Shown here in pieces: positions 7,980 through 16,758 of a stretch of DNA of 64,000 bases. The stretch's first letter is position 1. Every line of letters starts with the position of its first letter. The notes under the pieces were generated by a model. It did not search any database. It was not told where the DNA came from and was given only the letters and a program-made list of their open reading frames with translations. The stretch comes from Streptomyces gelaticus. Lineage in GTDB: Bacteria > Actinomycetota > Actinomycetes > Streptomycetales > Streptomycetaceae. The stretch lies in the NCBI RefSeq assembly GCF_014649535.1, contig NZ_BMTF01000010.1, forward strand, positions 82,337-146,336, read 5' to 3'. The position numbers and the translations under genes were made by a program.

Positions 7980-8765
7980 CTACTGCTGCTCCGTCAGCCA
8001 GTCGTACCAGTGGGCCAGGCCCTCGCCGGTGGTCGCGGAGACCGTCAGCACACGCACGTCCGGGTTCACGGAGCGCGCGTGCTGCGCGCACTGCTCCACG
8101 TCGAAGTCCACATAGGGCAGCAGATCGGACTTGTTGATCAGGACCAGGTCGGCGACGGCGAACATGTACGGGTACTTCAGCGGCTTGTCCGTACCCTCGG
8201 TGACCGAGATGATCACGACCTTGCTGCGCTCCCCCAGGTCGAACAGGGCGGGGCACACCAGGTTTCCGACGTTCTCCACCATGAGCAGCGAGCCCTCGGC
8301 CGGGGACAGCGCCGTGAGGGCCTCCCGCATCATCTCCGCGTCGAGATGGCACCCCGCCCCGGTGTTCACCTGCACCACGGCGCAGCCCGTACCCCTGATC
8401 CGGTCGGCGTCGAGCCTCGTCTCCTGATCGCCCTCGACGACGGCCACGGGCCGGCGGCCGCCGAGATCGGTGACGGCACGTTCCAGCAGGGTCGTCTTGC
8501 CTGCGCCCGGCGAGCTCATCATGTTCACGGCCACGATGCCGCGACCGGTCATCCACGTCCGGTTGCGCTCCGCGAGCAGGTCGTTCTTGGCGAGTACCTT
8601 CTGCTCGACGGTGACGGTCTCACCGGCTCCGCTCGGCCGACGACACCCGTGCGGATGAGGGTGCGGGTCCGGATGCGGATGTCCGTGGTCCGGTGCATCG
8701 TCCTCCCTCAGCATCACGATCCTGGTCCCACCGGACTCCTCGGCACAGCCGCAGGTACCGCACAT
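7980..8765 (-). CDS. hypB: Hydrogenase nickel incorporation GTPase HypB
   Basis: HypB is a SIMIBI-class GTPase that stores and delivers nickel with HypA. The 261-aa protein begins with the high-affinity metal motif CGTCGC, followed by a His/Asp/Pro-rich nickel-storage stretch (HGHPHPDPHPHPHG) at about 27-40. The G domain has the P-loop SSPGAGKTT, EGDQETRLDADRI, VENVGNLVCP, and NKSDLL as the guanine-specificity motif. It is immediately downstream of hypA on the minus strand (3-base gap), divergent from hhyS and convergent with hoxX. Confidence 0.96.
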   Translation of the reverse strand: MCGTCGCAEESGGTRIVMLREDDAPDHGHPHPDPHPHPHGCRRPSGAGETVTVEQKVLAKNDLLAERNRTWMTGRGIVAVNMMSSPGAGKTTLLERAVTDLGGRRPVAVVEGDQETRLDADRIRGTGCAVVQVNTGAGCHLDAEMMREALTALSPAEGSLLMVENVGNLVCPALFDLGERSKVVIISVTEGTDKPLKYPYMFAVADLVLINKSDLLPYVDFDVEQCAQHARSVNPDVRVLTVSATTGEGLAHWYDWLTEQQ

Positions 8766-8768
8766 GGT

Positions 8769-9098
8769 TCAGCCCACTTCCATGGAGACGATCTGCAGTT
8801 CCTGCCCCGATGTGATCTCCACATCCGCGCTGCCGCAGGAGCACAACAGAATCAGGTCGGTCAGGGTGAATTCGACGGCACAGGTACGGCAGCGGCCGGC
8901 GCCGGGCGGCTGGTCGATCTCCAACTGCGCCCCCTCGGCGGCCGTTCCCTCCGTGACCAGGCCGAAGCAGAACCGCATCGAGTCGGGCACCACGGCCGTG
9001 AGCACGCCGACGCGGACACGGACCGATCGGACCGGACGCCCTCCGGCGCGCTCGCACACCGCGTCGACGACGCTCTGTGTGATGGCCAGCTCGTGCAC
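8769..9098 (-). CDS. hypA: Hydrogenase nickel chaperone HypA
   Basis: HypA binds nickel through its N-terminal Met-His and passes it to the large subunit together with HypB. The 109-aa product starts MHELAIT, the canonical nickel-binding start, and has a zinc-binding segment with CRTC and, 21 residues later, CSCG; the second pair is CxC rather than the more usual CxxC. It starts 259 bases from hhyS in the opposite direction, so the intergenic region 9099-9357 probably holds divergent promoters; I could not identify convincing -10 and -35 boxes there. Confidence 0.94.
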   Translation of the reverse strand: MHELAITQSVVDAVCERAGGRPVRSVRVRVGVLTAVVPDSMRFCFGLVTEGTAAEGAQLEIDQPPGAGRCRTCAVEFTLTDLILLCSCGSADVEITSGQELQIVSMEVG

Positions 9099-9357
9099 CG
9101 GTGCCTCGTCCTTCCGCAGGTGGATCCGACCGTAGGGCCACGGAAGGACCGTGGCGCCGCCCGACGGGACCGGTCCCCCGTCCGTATCACCCGAGCGGCC
9201 GACCGCATGCCATCATTCGGCCCCCGGTGACAAGGCGGAGCGGCGAATTCCCCTGTTGCCGGTGCCCGCGAATCGAGGCGTGATGGTAGCAATGTGCGCA
9301 TAGCCACCTGTGGGGGCCGATGGCCGGTAGGCCGTCATCCTGAAAGGCGACACTGCC

Positions 9358-10413
<1,056 letters not shown>

Positions 10414-10458
10414 GTGCCCCCGTAGACCAACGCAACGGACAGAAAGAAGAGGCGGCCA

Positions 10459-12252
10459 ATGACCGCGACTCAGCACAAAGGTGCCAAAGGCGGCCAGGGC
10501 AAGAACGACCTGGTCGAAATGGCGTGGGATCCCATTACCCGGATCGTCGGCAGCCTGGGTATCTACACGAAGATCGACTTCAAGCAGAAGGTGGTTGCCG
10601 AGTGCCACAGCACCAGCTCCATCTTCCGGGGCTATTCGGTCTTCATGAAGGGAAAGGATCCGCGGGACGCGCACTTCATCACGAGTCGCATCTGCGGAAT
10701 CTGCGGTGACAACCACGCCACGTGTTCCTGTTACACGCAGAACATGGCGTACGGGGTGAAGCCGCCGCACCTCGGTGAATGGATCGTGAATCTCGGCGAA
10801 GCCGCGGAGTACATGTTCGACCACAACATCTTCCAGGAGAACCTGGTCGGGGTCGACTACTGCGAGAAGATGGTCGCGGAGACCAACCCCGGGGTGCTGG
10901 AACAGGCCAACCGCACCCCCTCCCCGCACGCCGACGCACACGGATACAGGACGATCGGCGACATCATGCGATCGCTCAACCCGTTCACCGGCGAGTTCTA
11001 CCGCGAGGCGCTCCAGGTCAGCCGGATGACCCGGGAGATGTTCTGCCTGATGGAGGGCCGGCACGTCCACCCCTCCACGCTCTATCCCGGCGGGGTCGGC
11101 ACGGTGGCGACCGTCCAGCTGATGACGGACTACATCACCCGCCTCCAGCGGTACGTCGAGTTCATGAAGAAGGTCGTGCCGATGCACGACGATCTCTTCG
11201 ACTTCTTCTACGAAGCCCTGCCGGGGTACGAGCAGGTCGGCAACCGCCGCATCCTGCTGGGCTGCTGGGGCTCCTTCCAGGACCCGGAGCACTGCAACTT
11301 CGAATACAAGGACATGACCGACTGGGGCCGGAAGATGTACGTCACCCCCGGTGTCGTCGTCGACGGGAAGCTGGTCACCACCGACCTGGTGAAGATCAAC
11401 CTCGGCATCCGGATCCTGCTCGGTTCGTCGTACTACAACGACTGGGACGAGCAGGAGACCTTCGTCTCCCACGATCCGCTCGGCAATCCGGTCGACCGGC
11501 GCCACCCGTGGAACCAGCACACCAACCCGCAGCCGCAGAAGCGGGACCTGGACGGCAAGTACAGCTGGGTCATGTCGCCCCGGTGGTTCGACGGCAAGGA
11601 CTATCTGGCGCTCGACACGGGCGGCGGGCCGCTCGCGCGGCTGTGGACCACCGCGCTGGCCGGTCTGGTCGACATCGGCTACATCCAGGCCACCGGCCAC
11701 AGCGTGAAGATCAACCTCCCCAAGACCGCCCTCAAGGGGCCGGTGGAGCTGGAGTGGCACGTCCCCAAGTGGAGCAACACCATCGAGCGCAACCGGGCAC
11801 GCAGCTACTTCCAGGCCTACGCGGCCGCCTGCGCGCTTCACTTCGCGGAGCAGGCGCTCGCGGAGATCCGCTCGGGGAACACCAAGACCTGGGAGAGGTT
11901 CGAGGTGCCCGAGGAGGGCGTGGGCTGCGGGTTCTCCGAGGCGGTCCGCGGTGTGCTCTCCCACCACATGGTGATCCGGGACGGCAAGATCGCCAACTAC
12001 CACCCGTACCCGCCGACTCCATGGAACGCCAGCCCCCGCGACACCTACGGCACACCCGGCCCCTACGAGGACGCCGTGCAGGGCCAGCCGATCTTCGAGG
12101 AGAACGACCGGGAGAACTTCAAGGGCATCGACATCATGCGCACAGTGCGCAGCTTCGACCCCTGTCTGCCCTGCGGTGTGCACATGTATCTCGGCGAGGG
12201 CAAGAAGCTGGAACTCCTGCACTCCCCCACCCAGTCCGCGGGCAGTGAGTGA
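10459..12252 (+). CDS. hhyL: Group 1h (group 5) high-affinity [NiFe]-hydrogenase large subunit
   Basis: This 597-aa catalytic subunit binds the NiFe(CN)2CO centre. The N-terminal ligand motif is RICGICGDNH (C79, C82) and the C-terminal one DPCLPCGVH (C569, C572, H575). After His575 come 22 more residues, consistent with a peptide removed by the endopeptidase encoded at 16226. The long middle region with DPEHCNFEYKDMTDWGRKMY is typical of the actinobacterial group. The ATG follows an AGAGG site. The stop overlaps the ATG of the NifU/Rieske-like gene by one base (TGATG), coupling the enzyme to the accessory block downstream. Confidence 0.96.
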   Translation: MTATQHKGAKGGQGKNDLVEMAWDPITRIVGSLGIYTKIDFKQKVVAECHSTSSIFRGYSVFMKGKDPRDAHFITSRICGICGDNHATCSCYTQNMAYGVKPPHLGEWIVNLGEAAEYMFDHNIFQENLVGVDYCEKMVAETNPGVLEQANRTPSPHADAHGYRTIGDIMRSLNPFTGEFYREALQVSRMTREMFCLMEGRHVHPSTLYPGGVGTVATVQLMTDYITRLQRYVEFMKKVVPMHDDLFDFFYEALPGYEQVGNRRILLGCWGSFQDPEHCNFEYKDMTDWGRKMYVTPGVVVDGKLVTTDLVKINLGIRILLGSSYYNDWDEQETFVSHDPLGNPVDRRHPWNQHTNPQPQKRDLDGKYSWVMSPRWFDGKDYLALDTGGGPLARLWTTALAGLVDIGYIQATGHSVKINLPKTALKGPVELEWHVPKWSNTIERNRARSYFQAYAAACALHFAEQALAEIRSGNTKTWERFEVPEEGVGCGFSEAVRGVLSHHMVIRDGKIANYHPYPPTPWNASPRDTYGTPGPYEDAVQGQPIFEENDRENFKGIDIMRTVRSFDPCLPCGVHMYLGEGKKLELLHSPTQSAGSE

Positions 12253-13190
12253 TGGCGCGGGAGGAGTCCTCGGCCACGCCCTGGCGGACGACCGGTGAAC
12301 GCATCGACGCGCTGATCGCCGCCAGCGGTTCGGGCGGCGCGAGCGCCCGCGAACGCAGCGAGGAACTGGTGCGGCTCGTCTCCGACTTCTACGGTGCCGG
12401 GCTGGAACGGCTGCTCGGCCTCGTGCACGAGCAGGGGCGGCTGGACGACGACGTCCTGGCCGCCCTGGCCGCCGACGAGCTGGTGGCCGGCGTCCTGTTG
12501 GTGCACGGGCTGCATCCCTACGGCGTGGAGACCCGGGTCGAGCAGGCGCTGGAGAGCGTACGACCGTATCTGGGCTCGCACGGTGGTGATGTGGAACTGC
12601 TCACCGTCACCGACGAGGGCACTGTCCGGTTGAGGCTGCTGGGCAGTTGTGACGGCTGCCCGTCGTCCTCGGTCACGCTCAAACTGGCCGTGCAGGGTGC
12701 TGTGGAGGCGGCGGCGCCGGAGATCACCTCCATCGAGGTCGAGACCCCGGCCGACGAGGACGCCGGGGCAGCGGGACCGCTGGTACCGGTGGACTCGCTG
12801 TTCGCCCGGCTGCACGCGGAGCACGGGACGGCCGGCGACGGCGCGTCGTGGGAGGTCGTGCCCGAGCTGTCGGGACTGGAGTCCGGCGCCGTGGCCCGGG
12901 TCGGTGTCGGCGCGATGCAGATGGTGGCCTGCCGGGTGGGCACGGATCTCTTCGCCTTCGAGGACCGGTGTGCGCGCTGCGAGCGGCCGTTCGAGGGTGC
13001 CACGCTGGCGCGGCGACTGGGCGGTCGGTCCGGGGACGCGATCCTGCGCTGCGCCGGCTGCCGGGCGCACTACGACGTGCGGCGGGCCGGGGTCTGCCTC
13101 GACGGGGACCCTGTGCACCTGACCCCGCTGCCCCTGCTGTCGGACGGTGCCTCGGTCTCGGTGTCGGTCCCCGCGGCGGTGGCGCCGTGA
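12252..13190 (+). CDS. NifU C-terminal (Nfu) domain fused to a Rieske-like Cys domain, hydrogenase accessory protein
   Basis: This 312-aa protein has three parts. The first is a helical N-terminus (about 1-85) of unknown function. The second is an Nfu-type Fe-S scaffold domain at about 90-160 with the C133-DG-C136 pair and HGGDVELL. The third is a C-terminal Rieske/ferredoxin-like domain with C240-AR-C243 and C267-AG-C270-RA-H273. A classical Rieske site would be CxH and CxxH, so the ligand set here is unusual. Translation is coupled to hhyL at the start (TGATG) and to the next gene at the end (GTGA). It could supply clusters to the hydrogenase or pass electrons from it; both are inference. 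Confidence 0.85.
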   Translation: MAREESSATPWRTTGERIDALIAASGSGGASARERSEELVRLVSDFYGAGLERLLGLVHEQGRLDDDVLAALAADELVAGVLLVHGLHPYGVETRVEQALESVRPYLGSHGGDVELLTVTDEGTVRLRLLGSCDGCPSSSVTLKLAVQGAVEAAAPEITSIEVETPADEDAGAAGPLVPVDSLFARLHAEHGTAGDGASWEVVPELSGLESGAVARVGVGAMQMVACRVGTDLFAFEDRCARCERPFEGATLARRLGGRSGDAILRCAGCRAHYDVRRAGVCLDGDPVHLTPLPLLSDGASVSVSVPAAVAP

Positions 13191-13840
13191 TCGCCGCCGG
13201 CCGTTCCGTCTCTCCGGTCTCCACCCTGCTGCGGCTCACGCGCAACCGGCCGCGGCCGCCCGCCGGTGAACGCTGCGAGATGTGCGCGGAACCGATCGGC
13301 GAGAACCACCCCCATGTGGTGAACCTCGACAGCCGTGCCCTGATGTGCGGCTGCCGGGCCTGTTATCTGCTGTTCACCGACGAGAACGCGGAGCTGCGCT
13401 ACCGGGCGGTCCCCGAGCGCTATCTGAACTTCGCCGGGCTGACCGTGGACGGGCGTGCCTGGGACGAGTTGCAGATTCCCGTGGGGCTCGCCTTCCTGTT
13501 CCGCAACTCCGCCCAGGACCGGATGGTTGCGTTCTACCCCGGGCCCGCCGGCGCCACCGAGTCGGAACTGCCGCTGGACGCCTGGGCGACCGTCGTCGAG
13601 TCGAGCCCGGAACTCGCCGTGCTGCGTCCGGACGTGGAGGCGCTGCTGATCCGGCGTACGGCGGAGAACGAGAGTTCGTGCCATCTGGTGCCGATCGACG
13701 CCTGCTACGAACTGGTGGGCCAACTGCGCACGCTGTGGCGCGGGTTCGACGGCGGGCCCGAGGCCCGTACCGCGATGGACGGCTTCTTCGCACAGGTGGC
13801 GGACCGCAGCCGGCCCGCCACGGGGAGCGGGGCGCCGTGA
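13187..13840 (+). CDS. DUF5947-type protein of the hydrogenase accessory block
   Basis: I recognise this as a DUF5947-type protein (217 aa), a family I associate with actinobacterial hydrogenase loci; its activity is not known to me. A four-to-five cysteine metal site lies near the N-terminus: C30-EM-C33, then MCGCRACYLLF about 20 residues later. The HVVNLDSRALMCGC segment suggests a small treble-clef or rubredoxin-like fold. The rest is predicted mixed alpha/beta with no catalytic motif seen. The GTG start overlaps the previous stop (GTGA), and the next gene starts the same way, so it belongs to a strictly coupled run. Confidence 0.8.
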   Translation: MIAAGRSVSPVSTLLRLTRNRPRPPAGERCEMCAEPIGENHPHVVNLDSRALMCGCRACYLLFTDENAELRYRAVPERYLNFAGLTVDGRAWDELQIPVGLAFLFRNSAQDRMVAFYPGPAGATESELPLDAWATVVESSPELAVLRPDVEALLIRRTAENESSCHLVPIDACYELVGQLRTLWRGFDGGPEARTAMDGFFAQVADRSRPATGSGAP

Positions 13841-14484
13841 ACGACTTCGCGTTCTCCGTGCTCGACGTCGTCGCCGAGCCGTACGCGGCCGCTCCGCAGC
13901 TGACCGCGCGGCTGCGGATCGAGGAGCGGACGGGCCGGCGGATCCACGCCATCGCGCTGCACTGCCAGGTCCGCATCGAACCGCAGCGGCGCCATTACGA
14001 CGAGGCCGAACAGAGCGGTCTGGTGGCGTTGTTCGGCGGCCGGGACCGCTGGACGGACACCCTGAAGCCGTTCCAGTGGATGAGCTGCGACACCACCGTG
14101 CAGGGATTCAGCGGTGCGACCGAGGTCGATCTCGCGCTGCCCTGCACGTATGACTTCGACGTGACCGGCTCCCGCTATCTGCACGCCCTGGGCGAGGGTT
14201 CAGTGCCCCTCGCCCTGATGTTCTCCGGCACGGTCTTCACCCGTGGCAGCAAGGGCTTCGGGGTCGAGCAGGTGCCGTGGGGCTGCGAGGCCCGGCACCC
14301 GATGCCGGTCGAGGTCTGGCGACGCATGGTGGCGGCGCACTACCCGAACACCGGGTGGATCCGGCTGGACCACGAGGTGCTGGCACGCTTCGCGGACTTC
14401 CGGGCCCGGCGCGGGCTGATCAGCTGGGACGAGACGGTCCAGGCCCTCCTGGCCGAGCACGAGCACGACGGGGTGGTCCTGTGA
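13837..14484 (+). CDS. DUF6084-type protein of the hydrogenase accessory block
   Basis: The 215-aa product matches what I remember of DUF6084, found next to group 1h hydrogenases. It is beta-rich at first (FSVLDVVAEPYAAAPQLTAR, LRIEERTG) with the segment HAIALHCQVRIEPQRRHYDE. It then has the WMSCDTTVQGFSG and LMFSGTVFTRGSKGFGVEQV segments, and a helical C-terminus. No known catalytic or metal motif is obvious apart from isolated Cys. The GTG start overlaps the DUF5947 stop, and its own stop overlaps the next GTG, so its level is probably tied to its neighbours. Function is unknown. Confidence 0.78.
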   Translation: MNDFAFSVLDVVAEPYAAAPQLTARLRIEERTGRRIHAIALHCQVRIEPQRRHYDEAEQSGLVALFGGRDRWTDTLKPFQWMSCDTTVQGFSGATEVDLALPCTYDFDVTGSRYLHALGEGSVPLALMFSGTVFTRGSKGFGVEQVPWGCEARHPMPVEVWRRMVAAHYPNTGWIRLDHEVLARFADFRARRGLISWDETVQALLAEHEHDGVVL

Positions 14485-15887
14485 GTCTTGACCAGGTGCG
14501 TTCGATCGCCGACGCCGTCCTGTACGAGGGATACCTCCTGTACCCCTACCGGGCGAGCTCGCACAAGAACCGGTCGCGCTGGCAGTTCGGGGTCCTCGGT
14601 CCGCCGCGCGCCACGGCGGCGAGTTTCGGCGAGGAGCCGGAGATGGAGATGCAGTGCCTGCTTGCACCGCACGAGGGGCCTGCGGCCGTCACCGTGCAGC
14701 TGCGCTTCCTCCAGCTCCAGGTCCGCGAGGTGCGGAGCATCGGCGAGGACGGGGTGGACGTGCCGGTCGAGCAGCTCACCGTCGACGGGGAGTCGGTGAT
14801 GTCCTGGGACGAGGCCGTCGAGCGTGAAGTCGTGCTGGCCGAACTTCCGTTGGGCGAGGTGGCGGACACCGTCCACGAGGTTCCGGGCGGCGCGGACACC
14901 GAGCCGGTGACCGACGCGCGGGGCGTGGTCGTGGGCCGGATCGTGCGACGGCGGCTGCCGTTGGCGGTCCGGGTCCGCGTGCGTGTATCCGTCGTCGACA
15001 ACGGATACACGCGCCTTTCGGTGGCGGTGCGCAACGAGCATCCGGAGCCCGCGGCCACCAAGGACGCCGCGATCCGGTCCTCGCTGATCGGCGCGCATCT
15101 GCTGCTGCGGGCACACGACGCCGAGTTCGTCTCGCTGCTCGAACCGCCCGCCGGGGCGGCAGCGGCCGCCGGCCGTTGCCGGCAGCACAGGTGCTGGCCC
15201 GTGCTGGCCGGACCGAACGGGACGAAGGACACGCTGCTCGGTGCGCCGATCATCCTGTACGACTACCCGGAGGTCGCCGAGCAGAGCCCCGGAGCTCTGT
15301 TCGACTCGACCGAGATCGACGAGATCCTGACCCTCCGCGTGATGACCATGACGGAGGAGGAGAAGGCGGAGGCCAGGGCCACCGACCCCCGGGCCCGGGA
15401 GATCATCGACCGGTGCGACGGCATGTCGCCCGCCGGCCTCCAGCAGTTGCACGGCCTGCTGCGCGATCCGCACCCGCCGCGGTCCGCGGCCCCCGTGGGC
15501 CCGGCGGCCGACAACCGGGATGCGGGGCCCGCCGCCTTCGACACCGCGGGCGCCCCCTGGTGGGACCCGGCCGCCGACGCCTCGGTACGGCCCGGGAGCG
15601 ACTCGGTCGTGATCGACGGGGTCCGCGTGGCCGGCGGCAGCCTGGTCCGCGTCCACCCCTCCCGGCGGGCGGACGCTCAGGATCTGTTCTTCGCCGGCCA
15701 GGTGGCCCGGGTGACCGAGGTTCTCTCGGACGTGGACGGTGGTACGCACATCGCCCTGGTCCTCGTCGACGACCCCGCGTCGGACCTGCACGACTGGTAC
15801 GGCCGCTACTTCTACTTCGCGCCCGACGAGTTGACACCCCTGAGCGTCGAGGAGACGGCGCAGCACCGAGAGGAGAACCGATCGTGA
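14481..15887 (+). CDS. Conserved 468-aa protein of the hydrogenase accessory block, function unknown
   Basis: I do not recognise a named domain. The N-terminal half is beta-rich and starts with a conserved-looking YEGYLLYPYRASSHKNRSRW segment, then RWQFGVLGPP and LRFLQLQVREV. The middle has a helical segment (MTEEEKAEARATDPRAREI). The C-terminus (about 385-468) forms a small beta-barrel-like unit with VRVHPSRRADAQDLFFAGQV and DDPASDLHDWYGRYFYF. Coupled GTGA overlaps on both sides place it in the hydrogenase operon. An unusual 12-bp inverted repeat lies inside the coding sequence at 14981-15012. A role in maturation or in docking electron carriers is only a guess. Confidence 0.8.
   Translation: MSLDQVRSIADAVLYEGYLLYPYRASSHKNRSRWQFGVLGPPRATAASFGEEPEMEMQCLLAPHEGPAAVTVQLRFLQLQVREVRSIGEDGVDVPVEQLTVDGESVMSWDEAVEREVVLAELPLGEVADTVHEVPGGADTEPVTDARGVVVGRIVRRRLPLAVRVRVRVSVVDNGYTRLSVAVRNEHPEPAATKDAAIRSSLIGAHLLLRAHDAEFVSLLEPPAGAAAAAGRCRQHRCWPVLAGPNGTKDTLLGAPIILYDYPEVAEQSPGALFDSTEIDEILTLRVMTMTEEEKAEARATDPRAREIIDRCDGMSPAGLQQLHGLLRDPHPPRSAAPVGPAADNRDAGPAAFDTAGAPWWDPAADASVRPGSDSVVIDGVRVAGGSLVRVHPSRRADAQDLFFAGQVARVTEVLSDVDGGTHIALVLVDDPASDLHDWYGRYFYFAPDELTPLSVEETAQHREENRS
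14981..15012. repeat. Perfect 12-bp inverted repeat inside the 468-aa gene
   Basis: GCGTGTATCCGT and ACGGATACACGC are exact reverse complements separated by 8 bases (CGTCGACA). The hairpin lies in the middle of a coding region, not near a start or stop, and its AT content is higher than the surrounding sequence. Confidence 0.6.
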
Positions 15888-16003
15888 AGACCCTGGGCAT
15901 CATCACCGCCGGAGCGGCCGCGGCCGTGGCGGTCGTCGCCGTGACGGTCGGGATCAAGTCGATCCCCGACATCCGTCGCTACCTGCGCATCCGTTCGATG
16001 TGA
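15884..16003 (+). CDS. Small membrane peptide (39 aa), DUF6893-like
   Basis: The GTG at 15884 overlaps the preceding stop (GTGA) and lies behind AGAGGAGA. The 39-aa product has one hydrophobic helix (GIITAGAAAAVAVVAVTVGI) followed by a basic tail ending RRYLRIRSM. This resembles the DUF6893 small proteins that I remember from Streptomyces. A positive-inside tail suggests a single-pass membrane peptide with a cytoplasmic C-terminus. In this operon it could help anchor the otherwise soluble hydrogenase or its partners to the membrane; that is inference. Confidence 0.7.
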   Translation: MKTLGIITAGAAAAVAVVAVTVGIKSIPDIRRYLRIRSM

Positions 16004-16035
16004 TTCCCGATCCGAAAGTGAGCAGGGAGCAACCC

Positions 16036-16218
16036 ATGGCGGACCCACCGGAGAAGAACAGTGGCGCCGAGGAGGAGACGCAGGAGGAACGGGGCCCGAA
16101 GGTGACCCGCGGCACCGGCTCGGACCGGCCGCCGCGCACCTCGGGCGGACGCTCCGGCACCTCCGTACAGCCGGAGAGAACTCAGGATCCGCCCGCCTTC
16201 CAACCGGGGGGCGGCTGA
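16036..16218 (+). CDS. Small disordered hydrophilic protein (60 aa) in the hydrogenase operon
   Basis: A 60-aa frame starts with an ATG behind a GCAGGGAG site and ends 7 bases before the endopeptidase gene. The sequence is Glu/Gly/Pro/Arg/Ser rich with no hydrophobic core (ADPPEKNSGAEEETQEERGP at the start, DPPAFQPGGG at the end), so it is probably disordered. The good ribosome site and its place in a compact operon support it as a gene. Function is unknown. Confidence 0.55.
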   Translation: MADPPEKNSGAEEETQEERGPKVTRGTGSDRPPRTSGGRSGTSVQPERTQDPPAFQPGGG

Positions 16219-16225
16219 GCCGAGG

Positions 16226-16756
16226 ATGACGAAGGAACCCGACACGGCCGCCCGGGTGCTGGTCGCGGGCATCGGCAACCTGTTTCTCGGCGACGACGGC
16301 TTCGGCCCGGAGGTCGTGCGCCGACTGGCCCGCGACGGCGGGTTGCCCCCGCAGGTCCGGCTGGTGGACTACGGCATCCGCGGCATGCATCTCGCCTACG
16401 ACTTGCTGGACGGGTACGGGGCGCTGGTTCTGGTCGACGCGTACCCGGGGGGTGGCGCCCCCGGGGAGGTGACGGTGCTCCGCATCGATGTGGACGACCT
16501 CGGTTCGGGTGAATTCGACGCACACGGCATGAATCCGGTTGCCGTCCTGGCAAATCTGGGTCAACTGGGCGGTACGCTTCCGCTCACCTACCTCGTCGGC
16601 TGCACACCCGCCGGAGTCGAGGAGGGCATCGGGCTCAGCGAAGCCGTCGACAGCGTGGTGCCCGAGGCCATGCAGGCAGTGCACACCCTGGTCCGGCAGC
16701 TCGTGCCGTCCCTACCGAACGCATCCGTGAACAGCACCGAACCCCGGAGATCCTGA
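16226..16756 (+). CDS. Hydrogenase maturation endopeptidase (HupD/HyaD family)
   Basis: This nickel-dependent protease removes the C-terminal peptide of the large subunit after metal insertion. The 176-aa protein has the three metal ligands in the usual places: Glu29 in GDDGFGPEV, Asp71 in VLVDAYPGG, and His100 in FDAHGMNP. It also has the N-terminal VLVAGIGNLFLGDDGFG strand-loop. Its likely substrate is HhyL, which ends 22 residues beyond the final His ligand. It precedes the hypC-hypF fusion by 2 bases. Confidence 0.93.
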   Translation: MTKEPDTAARVLVAGIGNLFLGDDGFGPEVVRRLARDGGLPPQVRLVDYGIRGMHLAYDLLDGYGALVLVDAYPGGGAPGEVTVLRIDVDDLGSGEFDAHGMNPVAVLANLGQLGGTLPLTYLVGCTPAGVEEGIGLSEAVDSVVPEAMQAVHTLVRQLVPSLPNASVNSTEPRRS

Positions 16757-16758
16757 TC

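Noticed and set aside
9099..9357. Promoter boxes for hhyS and hypA in the divergent region
   Set aside because: A TTGCCG is present but no -10 element lies at a suitable distance; I could not support a specific promoter.
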